From positions 1-64,000 of the forward strand of contig WNNJ02000718.1 of assembly GCA_012934845.2 (NCBI GenBank): a stretch of 64,000 nt of DNA, in the 5' to 3' direction. The position numbers were made by a program, and so were the translations under genes. This DNA comes from Pomphorhynchus laevis. Lineage: Eukaryota; Acanthocephala; Palaeacanthocephala; Echinorhynchida; Pomphorhynchidae. The notes beneath the pieces are model-generated. The model saw nothing but the letters and a program-made list of their open reading frames with translations, ran no database searches and was not told where the DNA came from. Shown here piece by piece: positions 54,598-64,000 of the stretch. Position 1 is the stretch's first letter, and each line of letters starts with the position of its first letter.

Positions 54598-54916
54598 ATC
54601 TATTTAGTTGAAATCTATTTAGCTATTCGAATTCAAGTACGATCGCGATTTATTGGAGATAAGATCGGTCGTCACCAACGGTTTCATAATGTTGGCTACT
54701 GCTAAAGGAGTATTAGGGGTTAATCCACAACAATTCGGAGCTGCGCAATTTATACACTGTCTACCGGCTTTATCTCAAGCATTTATCTCTACCACATCTC
54801 AAGCATTTAGCTGCATAAGAATGGAATTTCTGCGCAAAAGAATAGGATTAACAAAGAATTTTTAATCCTTCTTATTTTGGTAATAGGATTAACAAGGAAA
54901 GTTTATATCTTTAAAT
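54598..54916. other. Unassigned spacer
   Basis: Plus strand 54653-54865 is open (a LATAKGVLGVNPQQFGAAQF stretch) without a good start; not recognised. TCAAGCATTTA occurs twice near 54776 and 54800. Confidence 0.3.
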
Positions 54917-55235
54917 TGTATGTAGTTATAAGTAAAGAATTTTTAATCCAGTCCAGGCTGTTTTTTATCATGATGTTTTAGACTAATTGCCTTTATATTG
55001 ATGCCACTGAGCATTCTAATAAACGTAGCTTGCCTAAGAAATATAAATTCGTCAGTTATTGTATGTAGTTATAAGTAAAGAATTTTTAATCCAGTCCAGG
55101 CTGTTTTTTATCATGATGTTTTAGACTAATTGCCTTTATATTGATGCCACTGAGCATTCTAATAAACGTAGCTTGCCTAAGAAATATAAATTCGTCAGTT
55201 ATTGTATGTAGTTATAAGTAAAGAATTTTTAATCC
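54917..55235 (+). repeat. 143-bp tandem repeat, 2.2 units
   Basis: Units start at 54917, 55060 and 55203 (TGTATGTAGTTATAAGTAAA), the third truncated after about 32 bp. Units one and two appear identical. Confidence 0.9.
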
Positions 55236-55655
55236 GGAATTTTTAAACATTGTTGTAATTAACTTGAACACTTTAAACTTTTCTTATCGAAAAATTTAAT
55301 TTTCAAATTTCATTTGGTGGAATACCTGACAACGCAGGCAACATTTTGGCAAAATTTTAAACTTGTTAATTAGATATTTAAATATTTTAGTATGTAACTA
55401 AGGTACATGACAAAGTTGCCATTTACTAAAAAGCTTTATATTCTTCCGTAATTTTGTTTAAGTATATTGTTTTCATAGTATATTGTCGACAATGAACGTG
55501 TAAAGCAGTGATTTGGAAATCTGTGAAGCTGACTTTTTAATGAAATCTCTTCTATCTACGCTTTTTTTCTATAAACGATCAATTGCTATATCAGTTAGCT
55601 TATTCGGTCTTTGTGTTGCAGACTATTTACATACCAAGAACTATAAAGAGAAACA
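55236..55655 (+). other. Upstream region of the mitochondrial gene pair
   Basis: AT-rich. A 51-codon frame from ATG 55540 (KSLLSTLFFYKRSIAISVSL, hydrophobic) overlaps the next gene by 40 nt and contains CTTTGTGTTGCAG ending at 55621, a good 3' splice-site sequence 34 nt before the next ATG. The small frame may thus be fortuitous, or an upstream ORF. Confidence 0.35.
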
Positions 55656-55976
55656 ATGCAGTTCAAGGAACAGCGTTTCATCATCACTAAATTAGCTCCA
55701 TTAGTTAAGCGTGGGTTTGCGACAACATTACCTGCAAATGCCAAAATATTAAGTCCGCCAGCCATTAAAACCACCGGTGATGTTGTAAAATTAAAACCAT
55801 TATTAAATGATAACGTAACGTCTAAAGACCTTCTAAAACGATTCCTTACCGGTACTTCTATATTAGCAGCGTTAGTTTCTACAGTCGTTTGGTACTTTAA
55901 ATCAACTCATCGTAGACGCGATTATTTTAGAAACAGAAGTAAAATGTTTGGTGGACGTCAAAAGCCATTTTGGTGA
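55656..55976 (+). CDS. Small single-span mitochondrial membrane protein (unnamed, COX6C-like at best)
   Basis: 106 residues, not firmly recognised. The N-terminus (KEQRFIITKLAPLVKRGFAT, then LPANAK) is basic and lacks acidic residues beyond the start, typical of a mitochondrial presequence with an R-G-F-A cleavage-like site near residue 22. Residues 63-81 (FLTGTSILAALVSTVVWYF) form one membrane span, followed by a strongly basic tail (HRRRDYFRNRSKMFGGRQKP). This layout (short matrix arm, one span, R-R-x-Y-F-R-N) is reminiscent of cytochrome c oxidase subunit 6c, but length and sequence are not a clear match; small complex I subunits are alternatives. ATG 55656 chosen; the MGME1-like gene follows after 74 nt on the same strand, suggesting co-transcription or at least linked regulation. 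Confidence 0.6.
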   Translation: MQFKEQRFIITKLAPLVKRGFATTLPANAKILSPPAIKTTGDVVKLKPLLNDNVTSKDLLKRFLTGTSILAALVSTVVWYFKSTHRRRDYFRNRSKMFGGRQKPFW

Positions 55977-56050
55977 TTTTGTCTAATTATTCTCTAAAAA
56001 ATATGATTTTCTTTTTGTTTTTTAATTTTTTATTACTTCTCTATTAGAGA

Positions 56051-57103
56051 ATGACACCCGCTGAATTGCGTTCCTTGATAGCATTTCAGCGAGACACATT
56101 TCGCTTGTTCGGCCCAACGAAAAAGTGCACACATCCGGATTCGAAAATAGCCAGAGCTGCTACCAAGAACCGTCTAGGGAATAATGCTAACAATACTTTG
56201 AATGATCAACATATCTTTATTCATGCTAAACAGAATGTATCTAGCTTGGAAGAATTAGAAGTTTATGAAATGAAACAATTGAATTCTTATCTGCTACGAA
56301 TTAAAAAATCAGGTTGGCGTTTAAATGAACATTTTCGACAATCAACTATTAATGGTTGCACAACACATAAGTGCTTTTCAGCGACAACGATTGACAGTCA
56401 GCATGTGCCACTAGCACCATCTGTTACTCAGATTTTAGAAGCAACAAAATCTGAACGAGATCGGAATATCTTGCGTCAATGGCGTCAACGAAAGCTATCT
56501 GAATTTGATTCATTTTCGGCATTTATGGACTACCTTCAAGATATTAAGAAACGAGGATCAACATTTCATAATAAGCTTTGCCAATATTTTACCAATAAGG
56601 ATAACATAATCGAAATTCCCAATGTATTAGCCGATGAAGCCCAAAATGGCCTATTGAAAAGTTTCAAAGCAGTTGCTTCTTACTTTCCTAGACCTTCGAT
56701 TTTAAACGAACAATACGTCTGTCATAAACATCTTAACTACTCCGGTCGAATTGACTGCTTGCTGTCACCTATTCTACATGAAAAAGCCTTATTTAACTAC
56801 CAGCTACCATTTAACAATAAACTGGTGCTGGTAGACTGGAAAACAACCGATTCCAAAGTAAAACATACTATCCTGGACTGTTACGATTATCCGGTTCAGC
56901 TGGCCGCTTATCTAGGGGCTTTAAAATCTACATACTCACCGGATAAATATGATATTGCTGATCGAGCTATATTAGCGTTTATCTATTGTAACGGATCAAA
57001 GTGCACTCTATTTCGTCTTAACGAAATTCAAATGGACTATTACTGGCAGACTTGGCTTCAACGACTAATTAAATTCTCGAAACTACTCGAGCAGTGTGAA
57101 TAG
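56051..57103 (+). CDS. MGME1: Mitochondrial genome maintenance exonuclease 1 (MGME1-like)
   Basis: 350 residues, the usual size for MGME1, a PD-(D/E)XK single-strand DNA exonuclease that trims flaps and degrades linear mtDNA in mitochondria. The C-terminal half shows the catalytic motifs: GRID (Asp235), LVLVDWKTTD (Asp262, Lys264), then YDYPVQLAAYLGAL (Gln283), and the closing YYWQTWLQRL. A middle helix with GSTFHNKL (His173) and the APSVTQIL block around 122-129 also match the family. The N-terminus (TPAELRSLIAFQRDTFRLFG) is plausible as an import helix. The gene is intronless here. TTACTTCTCTATTAG ends 5 nt before the ATG, a pyrimidine-AG consistent with splice or trans-splice acceptance. 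All catalytic residues present; probably functional. Confidence 0.85.
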   Translation: MTPAELRSLIAFQRDTFRLFGPTKKCTHPDSKIARAATKNRLGNNANNTLNDQHIFIHAKQNVSSLEELEVYEMKQLNSYLLRIKKSGWRLNEHFRQSTINGCTTHKCFSATTIDSQHVPLAPSVTQILEATKSERDRNILRQWRQRKLSEFDSFSAFMDYLQDIKKRGSTFHNKLCQYFTNKDNIIEIPNVLADEAQNGLLKSFKAVASYFPRPSILNEQYVCHKHLNYSGRIDCLLSPILHEKALFNYQLPFNNKLVLVDWKTTDSKVKHTILDCYDYPVQLAAYLGALKSTYSPDKYDIADRAILAFIYCNGSKCTLFRLNEIQMDYYWQTWLQRLIKFSKLLEQCE

Positions 57104-58316
57104 CGCGATTTTACTAAGATTTTCATGCATTTAAATTTCTTAGCGCCATGTGTTCTCATATCGACTATTTATAGTTATCCTCAAATGATGTAGAACTATA
57201 AATTTCGAAAAGCTTATGCAAGTTAGATTTACCTTCTCGTTATTATGCTGTTTGGACAAGTTACATTCACAATATGTGCGTGTATAATTAATGTAATACC
57301 AATGCCGTAAATACAATTTTCATACATGCTTCGACAGTGATTTTTTAAATTTATATCTTAATATTAGTCTTATTTATGATTAAAAATTATTTCAATTAGG
57401 TAGTTTTACGAAATAATTTGAAGCATTCAAAATATGATCAAGCTTTTATATTATCAACTTCAGGATTAAGCATTACAGTATATTTTATTATATTATATTT
57501 ATTATATTTTTGAAAATGATCTTAAGTATTTTTCGAAATTTTCGCGTTATTAAGTGGCGGCCAACTGTACGTTGGGTTCCATTGTGTCAGTTGTAGATGT
57601 GCCTGACAGCGTACTCTTCATTTTAGGGATTCTGCCGATTTTTTCTGCAGTAGTCACTTTATCATTAGATTCTAGTTCGATTTCGAAAGCTTTGAGAAAA
57701 CGCAATATTGTAGTTGGTTATTTGAACATAAGGAGCCTCCAGCCCAGTTCAATGAGTTAAAAAGCCTTGTATCATTGCGTAGTTATGTTCGGTATCACTG
57801 AGATTTGGCTTCATCCTTACATTCGATTCTTCATTCTATGTGCATTCAAAATTATCTTTATTCAGAACGGATCGTGCATGAGTTATGAGTTCTTATCGTG
57901 TACTTATACAACTTATACCTTATTTTAGGAATATATTTACTTAAATCTGATCCTATTATTTCTTTACTTTTAGAATTATTTAAAAGTCCGGCTATATTTA
58001 TGTTATCTATACATTTATTAATGAAGTTTATGGTTAATGTATATTTTCTATTGTTATTATTAACATTTATTGTACGATTATAGTATTTTGTATTACAATA
58101 ATTGTCTATTATACAACTTAGCCTATCATAGTCGTTAATTAATTTTTGATTTATTGAACATATATCTTTAGAAAAACTTCTTATATTAACTTCTTTTATT
58201 TAATAACGTGTGTAATTTCTTCTACATATTAGAGTCCACATTTGCATAAAAATATTTTTTAAGATAAAGATATTTCCATATTTAAATTTATTTATAATTC
58301 AAAATATGTAATAAAG
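57104..58316 (+). other. Intergenic with a retroelement endonuclease fragment
   Basis: Around 57690-57830 the plus strand reads VVGYLNIRSLQP, then after a frame change a GITEIWLHPYI-like stretch: the start of an APE endonuclease, nothing more. The rest is AT-rich. An upstream exon of the ZAD gene is expected here or was lost; none can be pointed out. Confidence 0.5.
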
Positions 58317-60911
58317 ATCGATGTCGGATATGTTACTTACCGTTACGAGGTCCGCTGAAACGACGTCATTCCAAATTTGTTCACATTTATAAATCGTTTC
58401 ATCGTAACGGTCACATTATGTCGTTTTGCCATTTGATGAGCAAGCTCATGGGTGTTAGTTTGCCTAAAGATCCGCGGGCTGATGTTGATTCACATTTGTT
58501 ATGCCTTTCATGTTCTGAGCGGTTGCTTCAATTAGATGACCGTATTCAGGAATGTCATGAGCAAGGCACTCGACTACGAACTAAATACGTAAAAACCGCT
58601 CGAATTGCAAACAAAACAACACAAAGCTCTCCTGAAAATTCGCATACAAGCACAGCTGACGTTGAGCATCGAAATGAATCGGGTGAGATAATTGTCACTG
58701 GTAGTGGGGATGATGGTGGTGTGCACGAAGGAAAAGAAGTTTATTGTTCTGCAGAAGAGGATTTCTCCACCAAGAATGACAATTGTTTACTAGGTTCATC
58801 CACGTCAAGTGCTATGTTATTCGATAAAGAATGTATTTCATGTGAAATATTGACTAATGCAATCAGCAGCAAATGTAACATCGACTTCTGCGCCTGTAAT
58901 AAATTAAATGGCTTCGGCGAAAGTCGTCGACGGTCTTCAAGTCTCACATTAAGACGCATAAGGCGTCATTCATCTAGTAGTTCAAGTCGATCGTCCACAG
59001 TACATAGCAGAAACGACCAAAGATTATTCTCATTGTTTGCAGGTAAACATTACTCACTTTGTATGATTTTTTTTCATTTATAAAATTTGAACATTTTTCT
59101 TCTTTATTTGTTTAGATGACAGTGAAAATAATGAGAAATGTTGCTACAAGCGAAATAATGACAATCACGACGGTGAATATCAATATGATATTAGAGAAGG
59201 AGTAAGGAAAAAAGAATTGGGGTCACAAGACGACAATATTATTCGAATAAACGACTGTTCATTACATAAAGAAGAAACATGCTTAATGAGTCGTAACATT
59301 CAGCACGAAAGAAGACGACATCGGTGTTGTCGACTTATTAATAAATCAACAGATAACGTGTGTCCTTCACTGGGTAAAAAACATAAACGACGATGTGTTC
59401 TCGGCTTACAATCCGAAGAACATAAATACGGCAAAGAGCAAAAATTTCAAACGAATATATTATCGCCAACGCTGGAAAATAAGTCAAATGATAGCTCTGG
59501 TGGAATGTGTGATGTTAGATATCATCCGTTTGCCTCTTTACTTAATAATAGCTGGGCTAACAAACCAGATGAAGCATCCTCGAGAATTGAGTTAATATAT
59601 TCACGTAAGGACAGTGAACGGCTTAGTGATGTTATAAATGATCAGTCTTACGTTGACAACCATGGACGTTTATTAGCCGCTAACAATGATTCGATCTCAG
59701 TCCCGCAGCAATCCAAAGAGGCGTCGAACAAGAATAATTACAATAGTAATATATTAAGCAATTGTTTCAATGAACATCACAAACTATCCAGAATCGAGAA
59801 ACATGGAGACAAGCGTTGTCGTCGACACCGGCAGCGAGATACTCGTAAATTCTCTTTAGATGCTAGCATTTCGTCTAATACTAATAGCAGTCAAGCTATT
59901 ATACATGGTTCATCTGATAATACCAAATTAATTAATAATTGTGACGTGTCAACAGTAAACATTTATGACGATGAAGATACGACTTCTAACGATGCTGTTG
60001 CAAATACAGATTCGTCAAGCTTGCTTTTCAAAATGCTTAGTGACTCACAGCGCGGACTCGGCGACTGTAAGTTGTTAGATGCTACAACTGCTGTAAGAAC
60101 AGACAACAGTATCAAAAACAGTGTATGTGCACGAAAAAGAAAAACACGCAACCCTGAGAAAAAATCAGCATCGCCACCTGTGCCTACTTCAAGCTGGTTC
60201 AGCACTTTATTTGACGGCAAAGTTTGTTATAAGGGTGGATCCTCTTCTAACTACGAATGCATAGAGAATGAGCAGACTAGTATTGTTTCGGCACCAATTA
60301 ACGATGAAGTGCCATCATCGTCTACTGTTGCAGCTACCACCTGTAACAATCAGTCATTAATTGGCGCATTTGATACCTGTTCTCCCATTTGCAAAGAGTC
60401 AATGTCACCAGCGCCGTCTAATTTATCCTTCTCGCATTGTCATTTAACCCCTAATCGTCGTTCAAATTCAACATTGATGGCTACTACCATCAATGTTATT
60501 CGCGACAACCAAATGAATGATGACTGTGGTGGTAATCTTGACGATGATGAGGGCGATGACATCAGTAATAAGAACGAAGACGAAGCTATGACTGGTAGTG
60601 GTGATGGTCGGTTTTCCGGCGAGGAACAAAAGATTACATTCGGTATTGGGTCAACCAATAATCACCATCTTTGTCGCCTATCATCGACGGCGTCAATGAA
60701 TTTTTCAAATTCATTTATAAAGAATGAAGCAGCCAGCTACTGCAACAAATCTATTACACAAGACAATAACAAAAGTAACGGACAACTAATGAATATGCAT
60801 ATATCGGAAGAAAATGCACAACAACATTCTGGTTCTACTGATGACAGCGATGGACTCTTATTTCTAAAACAAAATACAAGCAGCACAACGATTCTAAATC
60901 GATCTTTATAA
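58317..60911 (+). CDS. ZAD-domain (zinc-finger-associated domain) protein, 2 exons seen, ends possibly truncated
   Basis: Exon A 58317-59042, intron 59043-59115 (73 nt; GTAAAC ... TTTGTTTAG), exon B 59116-60911; the splice keeps frame (A-D-D-S-E-N). The start of exon A encodes C-R-I-C (58322-58333), then about 56 residues with VSLPKDPRADVD, and a second C-x2-C (LLCLSCSERLLQLDDRIQEC) followed by a leucine/arginine helix (GTRLRTKYVK): the ZAD layout, a zinc-binding dimerisation domain of transcription factors. The rest (about 750 residues) is low-complexity, rich in Ser, Asn, Asp and with basic clusters (RRRSSSLTLRRIRRHSSSS; RKRKTRNPEKK) that may be nuclear signals. No C2H2 finger is seen. No in-frame ATG precedes the ZAD (stop at 58295-58297; first ATG 58418), so a 5' exon exists or is lost. 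The stop at 60909-60911 abuts a Fam-D fragment, so the C-terminus may be truncated. Confidence 0.7.
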
Positions 60912-60912
60912 T

Positions 60913-60961
60913 AATTCCACATGTTAATTCCTCTCCTTGAGAGTCTATACACTTTTGGTAA
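60913..60961 (-). mobile_element. 49-bp Fam-D fragment at the end of the ZAD gene
   Basis: Identical to 61263-61311 (AATTCCACATGTTAATTCCT ...). It directly follows the ZAD stop codon; probably a rearranged piece of the neighbouring Fam-D copy. Confidence 0.8.
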
Positions 60962-61059
60962 TATTTAAATTTATTTATAATTTAAAATATGTAACCTCAG
61001 TTAAGTAACTTAATTCAATCTAATTTAATAGATTTCGTTAATATTTAATAATAATTATT
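60962..61059. other. AT-rich spacer
   Basis: Contains AACCTCAGTTAAGTAACTTAAT, a faint relative of the element X end motif. Nothing else. Confidence 0.4.
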
Positions 61060-64000
61060 ATTATTCCAATACATACCAAAGCCAAAAGGCTATTCAGGCA
61101 GAGTCCAAATAAAAAAAATAAAAAAAGCAAATGGCCAGTCAACGTAGCTAATTAGGGTATTCCAGTGGTAGTGTTGAATGGCGGCATTGTTCATGTATCC
61201 ATTTGTAGCATCGTGATTTAAACGTTCTCAAACTGGGGCTGCAACGACTTCCTCAGGCAACGAATTCCACATGTTAATTCCTCTCCTTGAGAGTCTATAC
61301 ACTTTTGGTAATCTGCCAAATCTAAATTTATACAAGACTCTGCTATGTCCCCGCAACTGATCTACCCGCCTAGTGATTACATCGGTGGGATAACCTACCA
61401 CATCATTCGACATATGCCATAGACATAGCATTTCCAAGGATATGAACCTCTCACGTACCGACAACATCCCAATACGACTTAGACGTACATAATAGTCAAT
61501 ACCACTTAAGCCAATACAGAGCCTCGATCCGCGCCTAAGAATATACTCCAGGTCTAATAGTTCTTGCTTAGTGACAGGGAAACAAGCCTGAATGCAGTAC
61601 TCCAAGTGTGGCCTGACGATGGAGATGAATAACCTCTTGAACATATGACAGCTTAATCTGAGGAATGCATTTTTAATACAATATAACGCCCTAGTAGCTT
61701 TACCTAGAAAGAAGTCGGTGTTCAACTTTGTTTTCAAGGATCTATGGACAATAATCCCTAAATCCTTATGATGAGACACTTCCTTTAAGACCATATCTAC
61801 AATAAAGTACCTTTTTCAATAGGGCGATCTAGTTGCATGAGAACACATTTATCAACATTCAACCGTAGTCCGGTAGAATCGCACCACTTGATCAGGGAGT
61901 TTAGATCATTTTGTAACGATACTCGATCAGCAGGACTTCTAATGATCGACCAAATCTTTAGATCGTCTGCAAACGCTAGATGAGAGCATGATAAGCGGAG
62001 TAGCAGATCATTAATGAAGATTATAAAGAGCAGTGGGCCAAGGACTGATCCCTGCGGTACGCCAGAATTAATATTTACCGAATAAGAAAACACGCCCCCC
62101 CCACACAAACTCGGAAAGACCTATTCGATAGAAATTCCCTGACCCACTCACAAATATATGAATGAAGTCCATAGTGATACAGTAAAGACACTATGCCGTC
62201 GTGTGGTACCCTATCAAAAGCTTTCGAAAAATCAAGGAATACTGTATGAACCTGAAACCCAGCCCCCAGAGCATCAGCCCATTTTTCACGCGCAGTTAGT
62301 AGGTTAGTAAGGCATGAACGTCCGATCCTGAAACCATGTTGAGATTCAACCAATATGTGATTACGATCCAAATGATCCCTGATTCTACTAGCAATGATTC
62401 TTTCTAAAAGTTTGCAGAATACGCTAGTTAAGCTAATGGGCCGAAAGTCCGCGCAAAAGCTAGCAGGATGCTTTTTGGGAATAGGCACCACAATTGCACA
62501 CTTCCAACTGTCAGGAATCCAAGATGTATCTAAGCTGTATCTGAAGAACATAGTTAAATCATTGCTCAGTTCGTTCGCTAGGGATTTGACGAGGAAGGGG
62601 GCAATATTGTCTGGTCCCGGAGATGTAAACGAATCGAGATTCATTACCTCGTTCAACACCTCATCCACTCTGAGTGGACGAACACAACACCGATGAGCAA
62701 CCGGAACATACTTCCAACTAAAGTCATGCAGTTTGTTAGAGGTCAAAGCCTGTACCAAGAAGCCATCAGCTAAATGTTGGGCGATTAGAGACGGATCGGT
62801 CAAAGTTTCAGTTGGCGTTTGGATTGAGCTAATTGTGGCGACAAGTGTTCTGTTGTTTCTTACATAAGACCAAAACCTCCTAGGATTCAAAGATGCATCC
62901 CTGGCGATACTATCTTCGTACGAATAGCGTTTCTGAAATTTTAGCCGATTGCATAAGTTCCGAGAGTCGATGTAGGCACGTTTTGAAGCAGAAGAACGCC
63001 TAAATTCGCGCCACAATTTGTTGCGGGATCTTATAGCATCAAGAAGCTCTCTGTCGAACCAAGGAGGATGTCCATGCTTGAACTTGCAGGCACGTAGCGG
63101 AGCAAAGATATCAGAAATTCGCATCAATTCATCATGGAGCAGATCAAAGACTACAGGAACCTCCAAACCGAAGTGGATACGAAGACTATCACAGATACCT
63201 TTTGGGAAGCTTGCAGCTATTTGACTAGCATCAACACCTACCCAACAACGTTTTTTAAAATTAGAGTTTTGTGAGGCTCTGTTGAACAGCGACAGCCGCA
63301 TAGAGAGTACACAGTGATCGCTATTGCCAATTGGTGCGTCATAACGAACACCTGAAACGTCACCCAAACACTTAGTAAAGACCAAATCGAGTATAGAAGG
63401 CGTCCCTGTCACACAAGTAGGTTCTTTAATATGTTGAACTAGTAGCATCTCAAGTAACAGAAAGTCACTCAGTACTTTCCCAATTCCGTGAATTGGTCGT
63501 GAATGACTATTTTTCCAGTCTATTTGGGGGATATTGAAGTCACCCAGGAGCAAAATCAGAGGATACGAAGATAAACTCAGCAAATGTGATTTAAGAGAGT
63601 CAAATCTTAATTCATAGGACGGAGAACGGTAAAGGACGCAGAATCGGGATCGTTGACCATTTCCCAGTGTAAAAGCAAGACCTTCAAAGGAATAACCAAT
63701 ATCGTCGCGAAAAGCCGAGATATTCGATACCAGGAGACTATTTCGCACATAGGCGGCTACCCCACCTCCACGTTTACCACATGAGCGATCCGAACGTATT
63801 AGAAAATAGTTAGGGATGGCAACACAGTCATCCGAAATGTCAGAATGTAGCCATGTTTCGGTTATACAAAATACATCAAAACGTTTCGAAGCAACTATGA
63901 ATTTAATTTCCGAGAACTGAGCCAGGAGACTACGAACATTTGAATAACCGACAAAAATGTTCGTATAATGGGAAAATTTGACACGCTCGGTGACACTATC
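61060..64000 (-). mobile_element. Fam-D non-LTR retrotransposon, most complete copy, runs off the window
   Basis: Minus strand from the window end: endonuclease, linker, RT, C-terminus, 3' UTR and a TTGGAATAATAATAATT tail at about 61045-61070. The frame is open from 64000 to about 62095, where a C-run (62094-62101) has shifted it; a second change near 61797-61815 (a few bases lost relative to 52540-52560) shifts it again, and a one-base loss near 61237 alters the end (VVAAPV instead of VVAAPSL). These few lesions and near identity with the other copies suggest recent activity. Confidence 0.9.
62075..63748 (-). CDS. Endonuclease-RT polyprotein of Fam-D (partial)
   Basis: 557 codons from the first ATG; the frame stays open to the window end (upstream it reads NVRSLLAQFSEIKF and FCITETWLHSDI), so the true start lies outside. 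Endonuclease motifs: LLLGDFNIPQIDW, LDLVFTKCL, IGNSDHCVLSMRL (all catalytic residues as expected). Linker: GHPPWFDRELLDAIRSRNKL. RT: FTSPGDNIAP-like SPGPDNIAPFLVKSL, DFRPISLTSVFCKLLERII, QHGFRIGRSCLTNLLTAREK, FLDFSKAFDRVPHDG. The part with the FADD box lies in the next frame (61797-62108: [29 protein letters not shown]). Wording is of the Jockey/CR1 superfamily. Confidence 0.85.
   Translation of the reverse strand: MRNSLLVSNISAFRDDIGYSFEGLAFTLGNGQRSRFCVLYRSPSYELRFDSLKSHLLSLSSYPLILLLGDFNIPQIDWKNSHSRPIHGIGKVLSDFLLLEMLLVQHIKEPTCVTGTPSILDLVFTKCLGDVSGVRYDAPIGNSDHCVLSMRLSLFNRASQNSNFKKRCWVGVDASQIAASFPKGICDSLRIHFGLEVPVVFDLLHDELMRISDIFAPLRACKFKHGHPPWFDRELLDAIRSRNKLWREFRRSSASKRAYIDSRNLCNRLKFQKRYSYEDSIARDASLNPRRFWSYVRNNRTLVATISSIQTPTETLTDPSLIAQHLADGFLVQALTSNKLHDFSWKYVPVAHRCCVRPLRVDEVLNEVMNLDSFTSPGPDNIAPFLVKSLANELSNDLTMFFRYSLDTSWIPDSWKCAIVVPIPKKHPASFCADFRPISLTSVFCKLLERIIASRIRDHLDRNHILVESQHGFRIGRSCLTNLLTAREKWADALGAGFQVHTVFLDFSKAFDRVPHDGIVSLLYHYGLHSYICEWVREFLSNRSFRVCVGGACFLIR

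Noticed and set aside
55540-55695. 51-codon hydrophobic frame overlapping the small membrane protein gene
   Set aside because: Contains a probable splice acceptor and overlaps the better-supported frame; kept only as a possible upstream ORF.
58741-58959. Minus-strand frame within the ZAD gene
   Set aside because: Shadow of exon A; the plus frame splices cleanly into a long second exon.
1-64000. CRISPR arrays, bacterial operons, ribosome binding sites, rRNA or standard tRNA genes
   Set aside because: Introns, non-LTR elements and nuclear genes for mitochondrial proteins show animal nuclear DNA; no regular spacer array, rRNA or intact tRNA was seen.

Overview
The window is AT-rich DNA from an invertebrate animal nucleus. 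It holds very few host genes in a sea of dead and nested retrotransposons. Host genes seen: a mitochondrial ribosomal protein of the bS18 family (mL66/MRPS18A-like, 6002-6418); a close same-strand pair of nuclear genes for mitochondrial proteins (an unnamed small single-span membrane protein at 55656-55976 and an MGME1-like mitochondrial exonuclease at 56051-57103); and a ZAD-type (zinc-finger-associated domain) gene with one 73-nt intron (58317-60911). A complete-looking ZAD domain hints at an arthropod, but ZAD-like domains are not exclusive to arthropods, so the species is left open. A decayed calmodulin-like fragment lies at 18242-18480.

The rest is mostly non-LTR retrotransposon sequence. 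Labels used in this annotation: 'L2-like' (CR1/L2/Rex1-type; copies at 6535-8801, 10015-12955 interrupted, 28549-32500, 33360-35356, 39791-40383, 41080-41477, and a diverged one at 19565-20795); 'Fam-C' (10371-12799, 45030-49245, 53139-54337, 54382-54597); 'Fam-D' (32515-35790 interrupted, a related copy; 38031-38371, 51781-53012, 60913-60961, 61060-64000); 'Fam-E' (15065-18230); 'Fam-F' (42060-45010 and fragments); 'Fam-G' (39330-40890 interrupted). All of these carry an APE-type endonuclease and/or RT of the Jockey/CR1 kind. Two other families, REL-1 and REL-2, have an RT followed by a Cys/His cluster and a PD-(D/E)XK-like nuclease signature.

Three insertions are nested with readable target-site duplications: Fam-C inside L2-like (AACTC), L2-like inside a Fam-D relative (TTTATATAAT) and L2-like inside Fam-G (ATGTTTA). 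A 341-bp Fam-D tail is flanked by 94-bp direct repeats.

The AT-rich stretches between these elements hold small structured repeats. The most interesting are: (1) a 277-bp element with 29-bp terminal inverted repeats that contains a clear hammerhead-ribozyme core (CTGATGA - 5-bp stem - GAAA) at 22064-22089; (2) a diverged relative with the same core and spacing on the minus strand at 25849-25873; (3) dispersed 'element X' (229-754, 18690-18910, 36700-37055), whose core can form an H-type pseudoknot with one paired substitution between copies. Several L2-like and Fam-C-like tails share a short GC-rich 3' hairpin that could be a recognition site for reverse transcriptase.

All family assignments are from reading motifs by eye; no database search was possible. 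Boundaries of degenerate elements are approximate.
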